This document shows positions 23,218 through 31,164 of a DNA stretch of 64,000 nucleotides, piece after piece. A model generated the notes under the pieces. The model worked only from the letters and a program-made list of their open reading frames with translations. It was not told the DNA's origin and searched no databases. This stretch comes from PMNU01 sp035479375. Its GTDB lineage: Bacteria > Patescibacteriota > Saccharimonadia > Saccharimonadales > UBA4665. The DNA is taken from positions 1 through 64,000 of the forward strand of contig DATIIT010000021.1 of the NCBI GenBank assembly GCA_035479375.1. Direction: 5' to 3'. Each line of letters begins with the position of its first letter. Within the stretch, counting starts at the first letter, position 1. The position numbers and the translations under genes are program-made.

Positions 23218-24591
23218 CTACTTGGCTAGCGGCTGGTCTTCACTTTGGTGCGGATGGTTGCGGATCCCCGCTGCCGACACTACTCCGCCAAAAATCACCA
23301 GCAGCGCGGTCAGCAGCATTGCCCGCCGAAAACCACCCACATCCATGCGCTCCCCAATAACCAGGCCTAGAAACGCCACGGCAACGAGCCCGGCAATCCG
23401 GGCAACAGCGTTATTCACCGCCGAGGCAATCCCCGCCTGCCGCGGCGCAACGTCGCCTAGCACTGCCGAGGTCAACGGCGCAACGGTGGCCGCCAAACCA
23501 ACGCCAAATAACAGCACACCCGGCAGTATATGCGGCAAATAGTGCATGTGGGCGTCGGCACGCAGCATGGCCAGGAAGCCAGCGCCGGCCAAGATTGGCC
23601 CAAAGGTCATGAACAAACGCGGGCCAAACTTGCCAGCAAGCGCCCCTGCCCGTGGCGACAGCGCAAACATAATCAGCGTCACTGGCAGCAATGCCAGCCC
23701 GGCCTCCAGCGCCGTATAACCGCCCACCTGCTGCACCGCCACGGTCACCACAAAGGTGGCAACCGACAGCGCGCCATATATAAAGACAGTCGCAGCATTG
23801 CCCGCCCAAAAGTTACGCACCTTGAACAATTCTAGGGGGAGCATGGGCTGCGCAGCACGGCGCTCGTACCCAATGAAGGCCGTGAGCGCAGCCAGCCCAG
23901 CAACAAGCGGCCCGTAAATAGCCGGGCTCGACCAGCCATAATGCGACTGCTCAATAAGCGCAAATACCGGGGCGCCCAAACCCACCACACACAGCAGGGC
24001 GCCCACAACATCCACCCGCGCATCTTTGTGCCGGCCCTTTTCGGCGTCCAGGCGCGCCATGAGCCACAGCGTCACCGCAATAGGCACGATGTTAATAGCA
24101 AAGATCAGCCGCCAAGAGCCGAGGCCAATAAGCGCCCCGCCCAGCAGCGGCCCCACCACAAAGGCAATCCCCGTCCAGGCCGTCCAGGTACCAATGGCCT
24201 TACCCTGTTCCTTACCGCTAAACCCAGAAATAATCAGCGCCAGCGAGCTGGGCACCAATAGCGCGCCGGCAACGCCCTGCAAGGCCCGCGCCAAAATAAG
24301 CACCAAGCCAGACGGCGCAACCGCGCACAATACAGATGCCACCGCGAACCCTATAAGCCCGCTGGCCAAAACTTTTTTGCGCCCAAAAATGTCTGAAAAT
24401 GACCCAGCCACCAGAATAAGCGAGCCAAGTGTAATAAGATAGGCGTCCACTGTCCACTGCTGCGTGGCCAAGCCGCCGCCCAGCTCACGCGCAATGGCCG
24501 GCAGCGCAATATTTACTACCGAGCCGTCTAAAAATGCCACAAACGAGGCCAGGATACTCACCAATAAAATCAGGCGCTGTTGCCGGGTCAT
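23218..24591 (-). CDS. MFS drug/proton antiporter, DHA2 (14-helix) type
   Basis: 457 residues, almost wholly hydrophobic, consistent with 14 transmembrane helices. Family motifs: LDGSVVNIALPAIARELG in helix 1 (the DHA2 motif D1), GSFSDIFGRKKVL (motif A, about 63-75), RALQGVAGALLVPSS (motif B) and GPLLGGALIGLGSWRLIF (motif C, antiporter). It would export toxic compounds using the proton gradient; the substrate is unknown. TATAGT (24598-24603) ends 6 nt before the ATG with no Shine-Dalgarno, predicting a leaderless message. Confidence 0.9.
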   Translation of the reverse strand: MTRQQRLILLVSILASFVAFLDGSVVNIALPAIARELGGGLATQQWTVDAYLITLGSLILVAGSFSDIFGRKKVLASGLIGFAVASVLCAVAPSGLVLILARALQGVAGALLVPSSLALIISGFSGKEQGKAIGTWTAWTGIAFVVGPLLGGALIGLGSWRLIFAINIVPIAVTLWLMARLDAEKGRHKDARVDVVGALLCVVGLGAPVFALIEQSHYGWSSPAIYGPLVAGLAALTAFIGYERRAAQPMLPLELFKVRNFWAGNAATVFIYGALSVATFVVTVAVQQVGGYTALEAGLALLPVTLIMFALSPRAGALAGKFGPRLFMTFGPILAGAGFLAMLRADAHMHYLPHILPGVLLFGVGLAATVAPLTSAVLGDVAPRQAGIASAVNNAVARIAGLVAVAFLGLVIGERMDVGGFRRAMLLTALLVIFGGVVSAAGIRNHPHQSEDQPLAK

Positions 24592-24638
24592 GCCTTAACT
24601 ATAGCAAACCCGCACTTTGCGAAAGGCTTTACTGAAAG

Positions 24639-24872
24639 TCAGCCGCACAGTGCGACAGGGTGATCAATTCTTAGCCGTTCCAATTCCTGTGCTGTCTCTT
24701 CAAAAGCAGCTGCATCTTCTGGGCTTTGCGATTTGTCATAAGCCCTGCGCTATTCATGATGCTTAACAAGACGCTCGCCTGCGGCGCGCGCCACAGCGTA
24801 TACGTCAGCTGGTGACACGATTGCCGCCGCTGCTTCTGCAATTATTTGGTTGCCCGATGCTGTCTTAGCTAC
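24639..24872 (-). pseudogene. Decayed reading frame with in-frame amber codon
   Basis: On the minus strand one frame reads like protein through KTASGNQIIAEAAAAIV and VYAVARAAGERLVKHHE, then meets a TAG (24750-24752), and continues in the same frame with SQSPEDAAAFEETAQELERL to a TGA at 24639. Both halves are rich in Ala, Glu and charged residues like neighbouring genes. No usable start codon is visible upstream. It could be a remnant of a lineage-specific gene; a chance open frame in GC-rich DNA cannot be excluded. Confidence 0.35.
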
Positions 24873-25336
24873 ATCAAAAGGCCGCCCTGGGCGTTTACAT
24901 GTACCCGCCCTAGCGGTGTGGCGCTGAGCCGTTCGTTGCCAGAGGCATAGTACAGGCCGTGGTTGCCGAGAGCCAGTAACACGTCCAGCCGCCAGAGCCT
25001 TTGTTCGTGGACTGCATCGTTGAAAAGCCTCTGCGGGCGGTGTAAAAATATAAGCTCCTCGGGCGGGCCCTCACCGACATACATACCTGCGGGCCACAAC
25101 TCCTCGCCGCCATCCACCTGCATAAGCATGTGATGGTGTTCGGCCAGCGGCGCCTTGCCGTTCTCACGGAAGTCCGGCCCCAAGGTGGCAAGCGGATTAT
25201 GGCTGTCTAAAATAGCGACCGTGGCTACGAAGCCGGTAGCGCCTACTAACTTGAGCTCATCGCGCGGCCGCAATATGCGGCTATCGGTAATAGGCGACCA
25301 TGGCTCACGGAGATTTTCTCCTACAATAAGTGACAT
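24869..25336 (-). CDS. Hypothetical protein, 155 residues
   Basis: No family recognised. The sequence looks like a soluble mixed alpha/beta domain (VATVAILDSHNPLA, LAEHHHMLMQVDGGEELW, LWRLDVLLALGNHGLYYAS) without signal peptide or membrane helix. Three consecutive histidines (about 67-69) might bind metal. TATTAT (25343-25348) ends 6 nt before the ATG without a Shine-Dalgarno, so the message is predicted leaderless. Confidence 0.65.
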   Translation of the reverse strand: MSLIVGENLREPWSPITDSRILRPRDELKLVGATGFVATVAILDSHNPLATLGPDFRENGKAPLAEHHHMLMQVDGGEELWPAGMYVGEGPPEELIFLHRPQRLFNDAVHEQRLWRLDVLLALGNHGLYYASGNERLSATPLGRVHVNAQGGLLM

Positions 25337-25404
25337 GGGGACATAATACCACAGTGCTGCACTATAGCTTCTAGCAAGGGTGGTGGCACACCCTGTCCCC
25401 GCTG

Positions 25405-25932
25405 TTAGATGGGAGCCACCTCCACCCCATTACCGCCAACCTGCACCGCAGCCATTACCCCCAGGGCAACGATACCGGCGCCAAACCTCGCCATATCGCG
25501 GCTCGTACCGTCGGGCATACCTGGAAGAGCAAAATCAAAAGCCCCATTCAGGGCAGGCTGGCTTGCGAGTAAGCCATCGGCCGCAGCCCTTAAGCCATCC
25601 AGCGCCGGAAAACGGCGCATGCCTTCAGAAACAATCTCCTCGCTGGCTACGCTCAGGGGCGGGATGCCACGCCCCAACGACCCGCCAATAAGGTGGATAC
25701 CGAGCGCGGCGCCACGGTTAAACGAGAGCGGGTCGCTAGCGCTGCCACGCCGTTGTACATCATCAGAGGTGTTGGCTACAATTTGCGAGAGCAAGGGATT
25801 ACCGCGCGTTAACTTCCGCTCAGCTATAACAAAAAGTTCTTCCCGCGTAATTCCCCGCGTACGTATACCGGACGCTATGTCGTGTAGCTGTTGGCGGTTC
25901 AGGTTTAGGGCGTTAGGCCCATGCAGCAGCAA
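25405..25932 (-). CDS. Hypothetical Ala/Gly-rich protein, related to the 49040 gene
   Basis: 175 residues from a TTG codon; the frame is open about 17 codons further up without an ATG or GTG, so the start is uncertain. The second half (NRGAALGIHLIGGSLG, LNGAFDFALPGM, ARFGAGIVALGV) aligns by eye with the C-terminal part of the hypothetical protein at 49040-49636, suggesting a small lineage-specific paralogous family. The last 25 residues are hydrophobic (VALGVMAAVQVGG) and could touch a membrane. Function unknown. Confidence 0.55.
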   Translation of the reverse strand: MLLHGPNALNLNRQQLHDIASGIRTRGITREELFVIAERKLTRGNPLLSQIVANTSDDVQRRGSASDPLSFNRGAALGIHLIGGSLGRGIPPLSVASEEIVSEGMRRFPALDGLRAAADGLLASQPALNGAFDFALPGMPDGTSRDMARFGAGIVALGVMAAVQVGGNGVEVAPI

Positions 25933-25993
25933 ACCAAAATCCCCACTAGATCCTGGTGTGGGATTATAATCATAAATTAGTCATAAATCAACT

Positions 25994-26071
25994 TGGCGGG
26001 CCCGACCGGATTCGAACCGGCGATCTCCTCCGTGACAGGGAGGCGTGATAGGCCAACTTCACTACGAGCCC
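25994..26071 (-). tRNA. tRNA-Asp (GTC)
   Basis: Minus strand: acceptor GGGCTCG/CGGGCCC, anticodon stem CTCC/GGAG around CTGTCAC (anticodon GTC), T-loop GTTCGAAT, discriminator G (the Asp identity base) and encoded CCA. Confidence 0.95.
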
Positions 26072-26112
26072 GCATGCTCCTTATTCCGCCTGGCGGAATG
26101 GTAACAGGGGTA

Positions 26113-26141
26113 ATTTTAGCAGGCCTCGGCATAAAAAGCAA
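26113..26141 (-). promoter_or_regulatory. tRNA-Asp promoter
   Basis: Minus strand: -35 TTGCTT (26136-26141), 17-nt spacer, -10 TAAAAT (26113-26118). Between it and the tRNA lies an 8-bp perfect palindrome ATTCCGCC/GGCGGAAT (26083-26099) with a 1-base centre, of unknown role. Confidence 0.65.
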
Positions 26142-26226
26142 GGCGGCAGCCACCTACCCTGCGCGGTGGGCCGCCGGCGGGAGCCAGCAGCGGGGCTAGT
26201 CTCGCGCCCACGCAGAGGGCGGCCGG

Positions 26227-27294
26227 CTACGGCGTGATGTACAGTTTGGGCTTACTCTGCTTTTCCAGCGGCGCCAGGTAGGTGCTAATTGGCTTGAAGG
26301 CAAAGTAGATGTGCGAAGCGCGCACCGTGTCGCCGTCGCGCTCGCGGGCTTTAAGGATTTCCAGGCCCAGCGGCGTCTCCACAACTGGCGACGTTTGGCC
26401 GGCCTGCAGCTTGAATAATTCGTCTACAACTTGTGGCGGCAGGTCGCGGTTGGTCTTGTCTATGGTAATGCCGTAGTCGCCGCCACTCGCTTTTGTACCC
26501 GGGTCTTCTGAATACTGCTGCGCCAGGGCGGCGAAGTCACCCCCGTTATTAAGCTGGTTGAGTACATTTTGTGCACGGTTGTGCGTGTCTGTGTCCAGGG
26601 CGGATACCACTTTTTGGGCAAGGATCTGGTTCTTGAGCTCGCGCTTAAAATCGTCCAGCGACCAACCCCAAAATTCTTTCAGCACGTCCTCAAATACCGA
26701 GCTGCTGCTGCCCAGGCGGTTTTGGCTACGCAGCAGGCTGATCTCGGACGTGAGCTCCGCGGAGCTGACGCCGATGTGGTTCTGGGCGGCCAACTTTTTA
26801 ACGCAGGCGTCATTCACCACCGATTGCAGCGCCACTTTGCGGAACGCCGCCAGCTGTTGCCGGCCGGAATCGCTGTTGAAGTCCACCTTCTGCTGCGTCT
26901 GGTAGTAATGGATATAGTGGCGCAGCTCAAACAAGTAGTTTTCGTATGACACATATTGCCCGCAGGACCGAGCCACCGGGAACGGCAACACCTGCGTCAC
27001 GCGGTACACAAAAATAGAAGTCGAATCAAAGCGGTACAGCGCCAGCACGCAGTACACAAAAAAGCCAAACAGCAATGCGGCGAAGATGCTGGCCGAGATG
27101 GCCACGATGCGCCGCAGCGAGTGTTGTAAGGGGTAAATGTACTTACGCGCGCTGCTAAGAACCTCTTCGCGGTGCTCGGCAACGGTCTCGTTGGTGATGC
27201 GCGGGATGCTTTGGATCGCCTCTTGCAGCGACTCCTCTGGCTTGGGCTTGCGCCCCGGCACGTGCTTGAGGATACGGTTAAACTTATGCTTCAT
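26227..27294 (-). CDS. Membrane-anchored parvulin-type peptidyl-prolyl isomerase
   Basis: 355 residues. A cytoplasmic basic N-terminus of about 60 residues, one transmembrane helix (about 63-86), then an extracytoplasmic region with a SurA/PrsA-like helical part (about 115-240) and a PpiC/rotamase core: FAALAQQYSEDPGTKASGGD, then VDELFKLQAGQTSPVVETPLG and LEILKARERDGDTVRASHI. Such proteins fold secreted or pilus proteins at the outer face of the membrane. The start overlaps the end of the PH-domain gene by 11 nt. Confidence 0.88.
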   Translation of the reverse strand: MKHKFNRILKHVPGRKPKPEESLQEAIQSIPRITNETVAEHREEVLSSARKYIYPLQHSLRRIVAISASIFAALLFGFFVYCVLALYRFDSTSIFVYRVTQVLPFPVARSCGQYVSYENYLFELRHYIHYYQTQQKVDFNSDSGRQQLAAFRKVALQSVVNDACVKKLAAQNHIGVSSAELTSEISLLRSQNRLGSSSSVFEDVLKEFWGWSLDDFKRELKNQILAQKVVSALDTDTHNRAQNVLNQLNNGGDFAALAQQYSEDPGTKASGGDYGITIDKTNRDLPPQVVDELFKLQAGQTSPVVETPLGLEILKARERDGDTVRASHIYFAFKPISTYLAPLEKQSKPKLYITP

Positions 27295-27847
27295 CGTCGG
27301 CTATCTCTTCCTTTGCCCCGGCAGGCTGCGGGGCGTCGTCTGCGGTGGGGCTCGTTACCGGAGTAATGCCATGCTCTCGCATGACCTCCAGCAACTTCTT
27401 CTGGATGGTAGCCGGGTGGTGCACCTCATGGATCACCAGATCGCCCACGTAGGTCTGCATCATAACTGTACCAAATCCCAGAAGCGTCTCTTGCAGGCCG
27501 GAGACCTCGTAGTTGATCATCTGGATTTGGTTAAGGCGCATGTCGATGACACTACGGTGGAACAGGCCGCGCTGGGTGATCTGGATAAGGCGCTGGTCCG
27601 TGATGATAAACACACTAAACCACCAGCCAATCCAACCGGGCAGCATAATGCCCGCGCCCACCACCAGCCCACAGGCCAACCCAATGAGGTACACCGAATA
27701 TTCCGGTTTAAACAGCGACGGCACGGTGCTGAGCAGCACTGCCAGGAGCGCAATAATGAGCCCGCGGCGCATCACAATGGGATGCTTGCGGAAGACAAAC
27801 AAGACCTCTTCGTCGTCGAACTGATCCTCAAAATATTTGTCAGCCAT
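27284..27847 (-). CDS. Bacterial PH-domain (bPH2) membrane protein
   Basis: 187 residues: acidic N-terminus (DQFDDEEVLFVFRKHPIVM), two transmembrane helices (about 29-46 and 51-75), then a bPH2-type domain (SVFIITDQRLIQITQRGLFHRSVIDMRLNQIQ) and an acidic disordered tail. AAGGA lies 5 nt before the ATG. These proteins are common beside membrane chaperones in CPR; the precise role is unknown. It overlaps the foldase gene by 11 nt, so the two are coupled. Confidence 0.8.
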   Translation of the reverse strand: MADKYFEDQFDDEEVLFVFRKHPIVMRRGLIIALLAVLLSTVPSLFKPEYSVYLIGLACGLVVGAGIMLPGWIGWWFSVFIITDQRLIQITQRGLFHRSVIDMRLNQIQMINYEVSGLQETLLGFGTVMMQTYVGDLVIHEVHHPATIQKKLLEVMREHGITPVTSPTADDAPQPAGAKEEIADDEA

Positions 27848-27900
27848 ATCGTCCTTATTATTCTATCGCTTTTGGGACGAAGTTGCTACGGCCGCCCGGG

Positions 27901-28788
27901 TTAGCGCTTGAACGAGAAATCGACGATGGTGCCCGGCATGTATTGGTCGCTGTTGGCCAAGAAGACGGAGACGTCGTCGCCCACCGAGATGCCGGCGTGG
28001 TCGTGCGCCGTACACAAGCTGTCGAAGACGTTGAAGCTGACGGCGGTCATCTCTACCGTTTGGTCACCGGTTACCGTGCCGCCGTTGGGCGTGATGTGGA
28101 CCACAATATCTTGGGAGACGGTGGGGATAATCGGCCCGCCGTCAGTTGTTGCTACGCTTTTGACGACGCCGGAATAGTGCGTGCCATAGCCAGAGATGTC
28201 GCAGGCAGTGTCTTGGGCACCGGAAGCGACGGACGCCTGCTTGGGGTCAGTGATGGTTTGGAGCGATCCACTGCCCTGTTGCAGGGTCGAGTCAGGCATG
28301 TACGGGGTTATCAGCTGGCAGTTAGCGCCTTTTTTGTGCGCCGGGCTGACGTAGAGGAAGTCTGAGGTGCTGTCACCCGCCCCAAGCCCGGCCGCAGGCG
28401 CACCGCTCATGCCATACAAGCCACGGCTCACCACGTCTGTGACACCGCTGGTCTCAATACCGCTGCTGGCCGCCTTGTAAGTGGCGCAAAAGCGGTAGGA
28501 CCGATCTGACAGTTTTTTGTAGGTTATGGTGCGGGGCGCATTGGTAACACCGGCGGCGGCAAGGCTATCTGGAACCGCCTGCTTGTTGTTGATGTAATCA
28601 TCGATCTTGGTAGCCGCCTGGTTGGCGGCCTCTTCTGTCTTGGTGTCCTGCTTGGCGCCGCTGGCCATAACCAGCACAGCCACCACCACGAACAGCGTAA
28701 ATAAGGCGATGGCACCGAGCCCCAAACGGTAGCGCCGCAGAACTGTGCCCTGCGGCTGCGGCTGGCGCGAAAATGCACTAGTACGCAT
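27901..28788 (-). CDS. Hypothetical single-pass anchored extracytoplasmic protein
   Basis: 295 residues. One transmembrane helix (about 24-43, LGAIALFTLFVVVAVLVMAS) after a basic N-terminus, then an extracytoplasmic domain with four cysteines (RFCATYK, NCQLI, ACDI, LCTAHDHAG) that could form disulfides. The N-terminal part of the ectodomain resembles the pseudopilin-like helix-plus-sheet style but lacks a prepilin motif. The start is 3 nt after the stop of the upstream membrane protein gene, implying a common operon. Function unknown. Confidence 0.7.
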   Translation of the reverse strand: MRTSAFSRQPQPQGTVLRRYRLGLGAIALFTLFVVVAVLVMASGAKQDTKTEEAANQAATKIDDYINNKQAVPDSLAAAGVTNAPRTITYKKLSDRSYRFCATYKAASSGIETSGVTDVVSRGLYGMSGAPAAGLGAGDSTSDFLYVSPAHKKGANCQLITPYMPDSTLQQGSGSLQTITDPKQASVASGAQDTACDISGYGTHYSGVVKSVATTDGGPIIPTVSQDIVVHITPNGGTVTGDQTVEMTAVSFNVFDSLCTAHDHAGISVGDDVSVFLANSDQYMPGTIVDFSFKR

Positions 28789-28791
28789 ATG

Positions 28792-29508
28792 CTAGCGCCC
28801 CGTGCCGTGCTCGTCGCGCCAGTAGTAAAAGAGGATGCCGCCAGCCACCACCAGCACAGACAGCGCGTCGAGCGCCATCTTGCCTATCGAGGTGCCGATG
28901 CCCCCGCCCATCGCCGCAAATGCCGCGGCAAAAAATCCGATAACCGTAAACAAACACACCACAAAGGTAATGATCTGGGTGGCTTGGGTGCTGCGCCGCT
29001 TTGACGGGTCGAGCTTAAGCTCGGGCATGCGCAGCTCCAACCGCTTGAGGTGCAAGAAAATGAGCGCAAAAAGCGGCACGGTCACCAATAAGGTTGCTGC
29101 CGGAAACGCCAGGGCTGCAAAGTTGAAGCCGCCATTACACAGCGCCAGCAACGTGCCGGCCAGCGCCGAGCCGCCAATGAGCAGCGTGATGGTCAAGAAA
29201 ACATACTCGACGCCAACTGGGCTCAGCACTTTGACAACTGGCACAGGGCGCAGTAGCTCAGGCTGCTGCGGCAGTTGCGGCGGCAACGCGGGAGCGGCCG
29301 GAGCCGGCGGCATTGGAGCCGGCATAGGTGCGGGCGGCACTGGCTGCTGCGGCACTGGTGCCATCTGGGGCGCCGCCGCCTGCGGCACGTACGGCGGCCG
29401 GTAATGGTGCACGGGCTGTGGCGGCTGCGGGTGTTGGTAGGCCGGCGACGGAGGCATCATCGGCTGGAATTGGTCGGCTGGCTGGGACGGGGCGTCGTAT
29501 GGGTTCAT
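28792..29508 (-). CDS. Proline-rich N-terminus plus four-helix membrane protein
   Basis: 238 residues from the ATG at 29508, chosen because AAAGGA precedes it while a longer in-frame start would run into the tRNA-Arg gene. Residues 1-95 are extremely Pro/Gln/Ala-rich. The rest has four hydrophobic segments (about 106-130, 137-160, 180-205 and 212-230), resembling small four-helix membrane domains such as DUF5671, though I cannot confirm that family. It probably forms an operon with the anchored protein downstream. Confidence 0.7.
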   Translation of the reverse strand: MNPYDAPSQPADQFQPMMPPSPAYQHPQPPQPVHHYRPPYVPQAAAPQMAPVPQQPVPPAPMPAPMPPAPAAPALPPQLPQQPELLRPVPVVKVLSPVGVEYVFLTITLLIGGSALAGTLLALCNGGFNFAALAFPAATLLVTVPLFALIFLHLKRLELRMPELKLDPSKRRSTQATQIITFVVCLFTVIGFFAAAFAAMGGGIGTSIGKMALDALSVLVVAGGILFYYWRDEHGTGR

Positions 29509-29550
29509 AGGGGTTTCCTTTTGTTGAAATATCAAAGGCGCTGGCAAAGA

Positions 29551-29626
29551 TGGTGGCCCGGGAGGGACTCGAACCCCCAACACCCACCTTAGGACGGTGG
29601 TGTTCTATCCATTGAACTACCGGACC
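29551..29626 (-). tRNA. tRNA-Arg (CCT)
   Basis: Minus strand: acceptor GGTCCGG/CCGGGCC, anticodon stem CCACC/GGTGG around GTCCTAA (anticodon CCT), T-loop GTTCGAGT, discriminator A and encoded CCA. It lies between ndk and the proline-rich membrane protein, with no separate promoter apparent. Confidence 0.95.
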
Positions 29627-29668
29627 CCGGTGGGCGGCGGCATGGAAGCCGGCCGCCCAGATGTAAAG

Positions 29669-30175
29669 TTACTTTTTGCGCGGCTGCGTGAACTTTTCGT
29701 GCACGTTTTCGTACTGGTGCAGCTCGCTTTCGGCAAACCAGTGGGCGACCTCTTGCTTGGCCTCGGCGGCGTCAGCAGAAGCGTGGATCAGGTTGGGCAC
29801 GCCCGTTTCGTAGGTGTTTGCGTGGCCGTAGCTGATGTGCGCGTAGTCGCCGCGGATGGTGCCCGGCGCGGCGCTCTTGGGCTCGGTGGCGCCCACCATT
29901 TTGCGCACGGTCTCGATGGACTCCACCCCTTCCAGGACCATGGCCAACACCGGGCCTTGCTGCATCATGGCCAGCGTTTGGCCAAACACTTTGTCGCCTT
30001 TGCGGGTCTTGAGCGTGCCGATACCCTCGTAGTGCCCGTACAGTTGCTCCTCAGACGCTACCAGCATTTTGGCGCCCACAACCTTGAGGCCCACCTTTTC
30101 AAAACGGCTCAAGATTTCGCCCACCACGCCGCGCATCACGGCATCCGGCTTAAAGATGATCAATGTTCGTTCCAC
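29669..30175 (-). CDS. ndk: Nucleoside diphosphate kinase
   Basis: 168 residues from a GTG with AAGGA 8 nt upstream. Family signatures: ERTLIIFKPDAVMRG at the start, GPVLAMVLEGVESIETVRKM, GTIRGDYA and the active-site block NLIHASADAAEA with the phosphorylated histidine. It balances NTP pools. It is about 25 residues longer than typical NDKs through a charged C-terminal tail (ENVHEKFTQPRKK). Confidence 0.95.
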   Translation of the reverse strand: MERTLIIFKPDAVMRGVVGEILSRFEKVGLKVVGAKMLVASEEQLYGHYEGIGTLKTRKGDKVFGQTLAMMQQGPVLAMVLEGVESIETVRKMVGATEPKSAAPGTIRGDYAHISYGHANTYETGVPNLIHASADAAEAKQEVAHWFAESELHQYENVHEKFTQPRKK

Positions 30176-30235
30176 GTTTTGGTCCTTGTTTAGATGTCGC
30201 TGCCGTTATTGTAACAGAGGTGGTAGAATAAAGCT

Positions 30236-31162
30236 ATGCTCTTCATGAAAGCCAAAACCGACTTCCTGGAATACCTTGAGGTTGAGCAAAACCGCTCCCA
30301 AAAGACCATTGCCAACTACGACCATTACCTCACCCGGCTGCTCGATTTTGCCGGCGACGACCTGGCCGTGGCCGACATCACGCCGGAGCTGGTGCGCAAG
30401 TGGCGGCTGTGGCTCAACCGCCTGCCCAATGCCAGTGGCGAGGACATCCGCATGGTGACGCAAAACTACCATTTGGTGGCTTTGCGCATGTTCCTAAAGT
30501 TTTGTGCCAAGCGTAACATCCCGGCCATGAGCATCGACAAAATCGAGCTGCCCAAACTGCCCAAGAACAACAAAGTGGTATTCTTGAACCAAAACGAGCT
30601 GAGCGACCTCTTTAACCAGCCAGACCTATCCATATTGAGCGGCCTGCGCGACCGCGCCATCTTGGAATTGTTGTTTTCCAGCGGCCTGCGCGTGTCTGAG
30701 CTGGTGGGCTTAAACCGCGGCGACGTCAACCTGGAGCGCCGCGAGTTTATGGTGCGCGGCAAAGGCCAAAAAGACCGGCCGGTGTTTATTAGCCCGGCCG
30801 CGGCCGAATGGGTGCAGGGCTACCTGGACAAGCGCGAGGACAACTCCCGGCCGCTGTTCATCCGCTACTCCGGCAAAAAATCTACAGACTTGTCCGGCAA
30901 TTTTTTGCGGCTGACGGCGCGCAGTATCCAGCGCTCTATGTTGCGGTATGCGGCGCTGGCCGGCATCCTGAAGCACGTCACGCCGCACGTGCTCCGGCAC
31001 TCATTTGCCACCGACCTGGTCATGAACGGCGCCGACCTGCGCAGCGTGCAGGCGCTCTTAGGGCACAGCAACATCTCTACCACGCAAATTTACACGCACG
31101 TTACTGACCCGCAGCTGAAACGCGTACACGAAGAGTTCCAGAGCAAGCGCAAAGAGAAGTAG
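30236..31162 (+). CDS. xerC: Tyrosine recombinase, XerC/XerD type
   Basis: 308 residues, the standard Xer length. SAM-like N-terminal core-binding domain, then the catalytic domain with Arg in SSGLRVSELVGL (about 151), Lys in GKGQKDRPVF, HxxR in TPHVLRHSFATD (about 247-258), the His of LLGHSNISTTQIYTH and the nucleophile Tyr following it. It probably resolves chromosome dimers together with FtsK (61683-63866). TAGAAT (30224-30229) ends 6 nt before the ATG, supporting this start and a leaderless message. No att sites or phage genes flank it. Confidence 0.9.
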   Translation: MLFMKAKTDFLEYLEVEQNRSQKTIANYDHYLTRLLDFAGDDLAVADITPELVRKWRLWLNRLPNASGEDIRMVTQNYHLVALRMFLKFCAKRNIPAMSIDKIELPKLPKNNKVVFLNQNELSDLFNQPDLSILSGLRDRAILELLFSSGLRVSELVGLNRGDVNLERREFMVRGKGQKDRPVFISPAAAEWVQGYLDKREDNSRPLFIRYSGKKSTDLSGNFLRLTARSIQRSMLRYAALAGILKHVTPHVLRHSFATDLVMNGADLRSVQALLGHSNISTTQIYTHVTDPQLKRVHEEFQSKRKEK

Positions 31163-31164
31163 CG

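Noticed and set aside
26083..26099. Perfect palindrome ATTCCGCC-GGCGGAAT as a terminator
   Set aside because: No T-run on either side; it lies inside the predicted tRNA-Asp leader and could be a protein site or chance.
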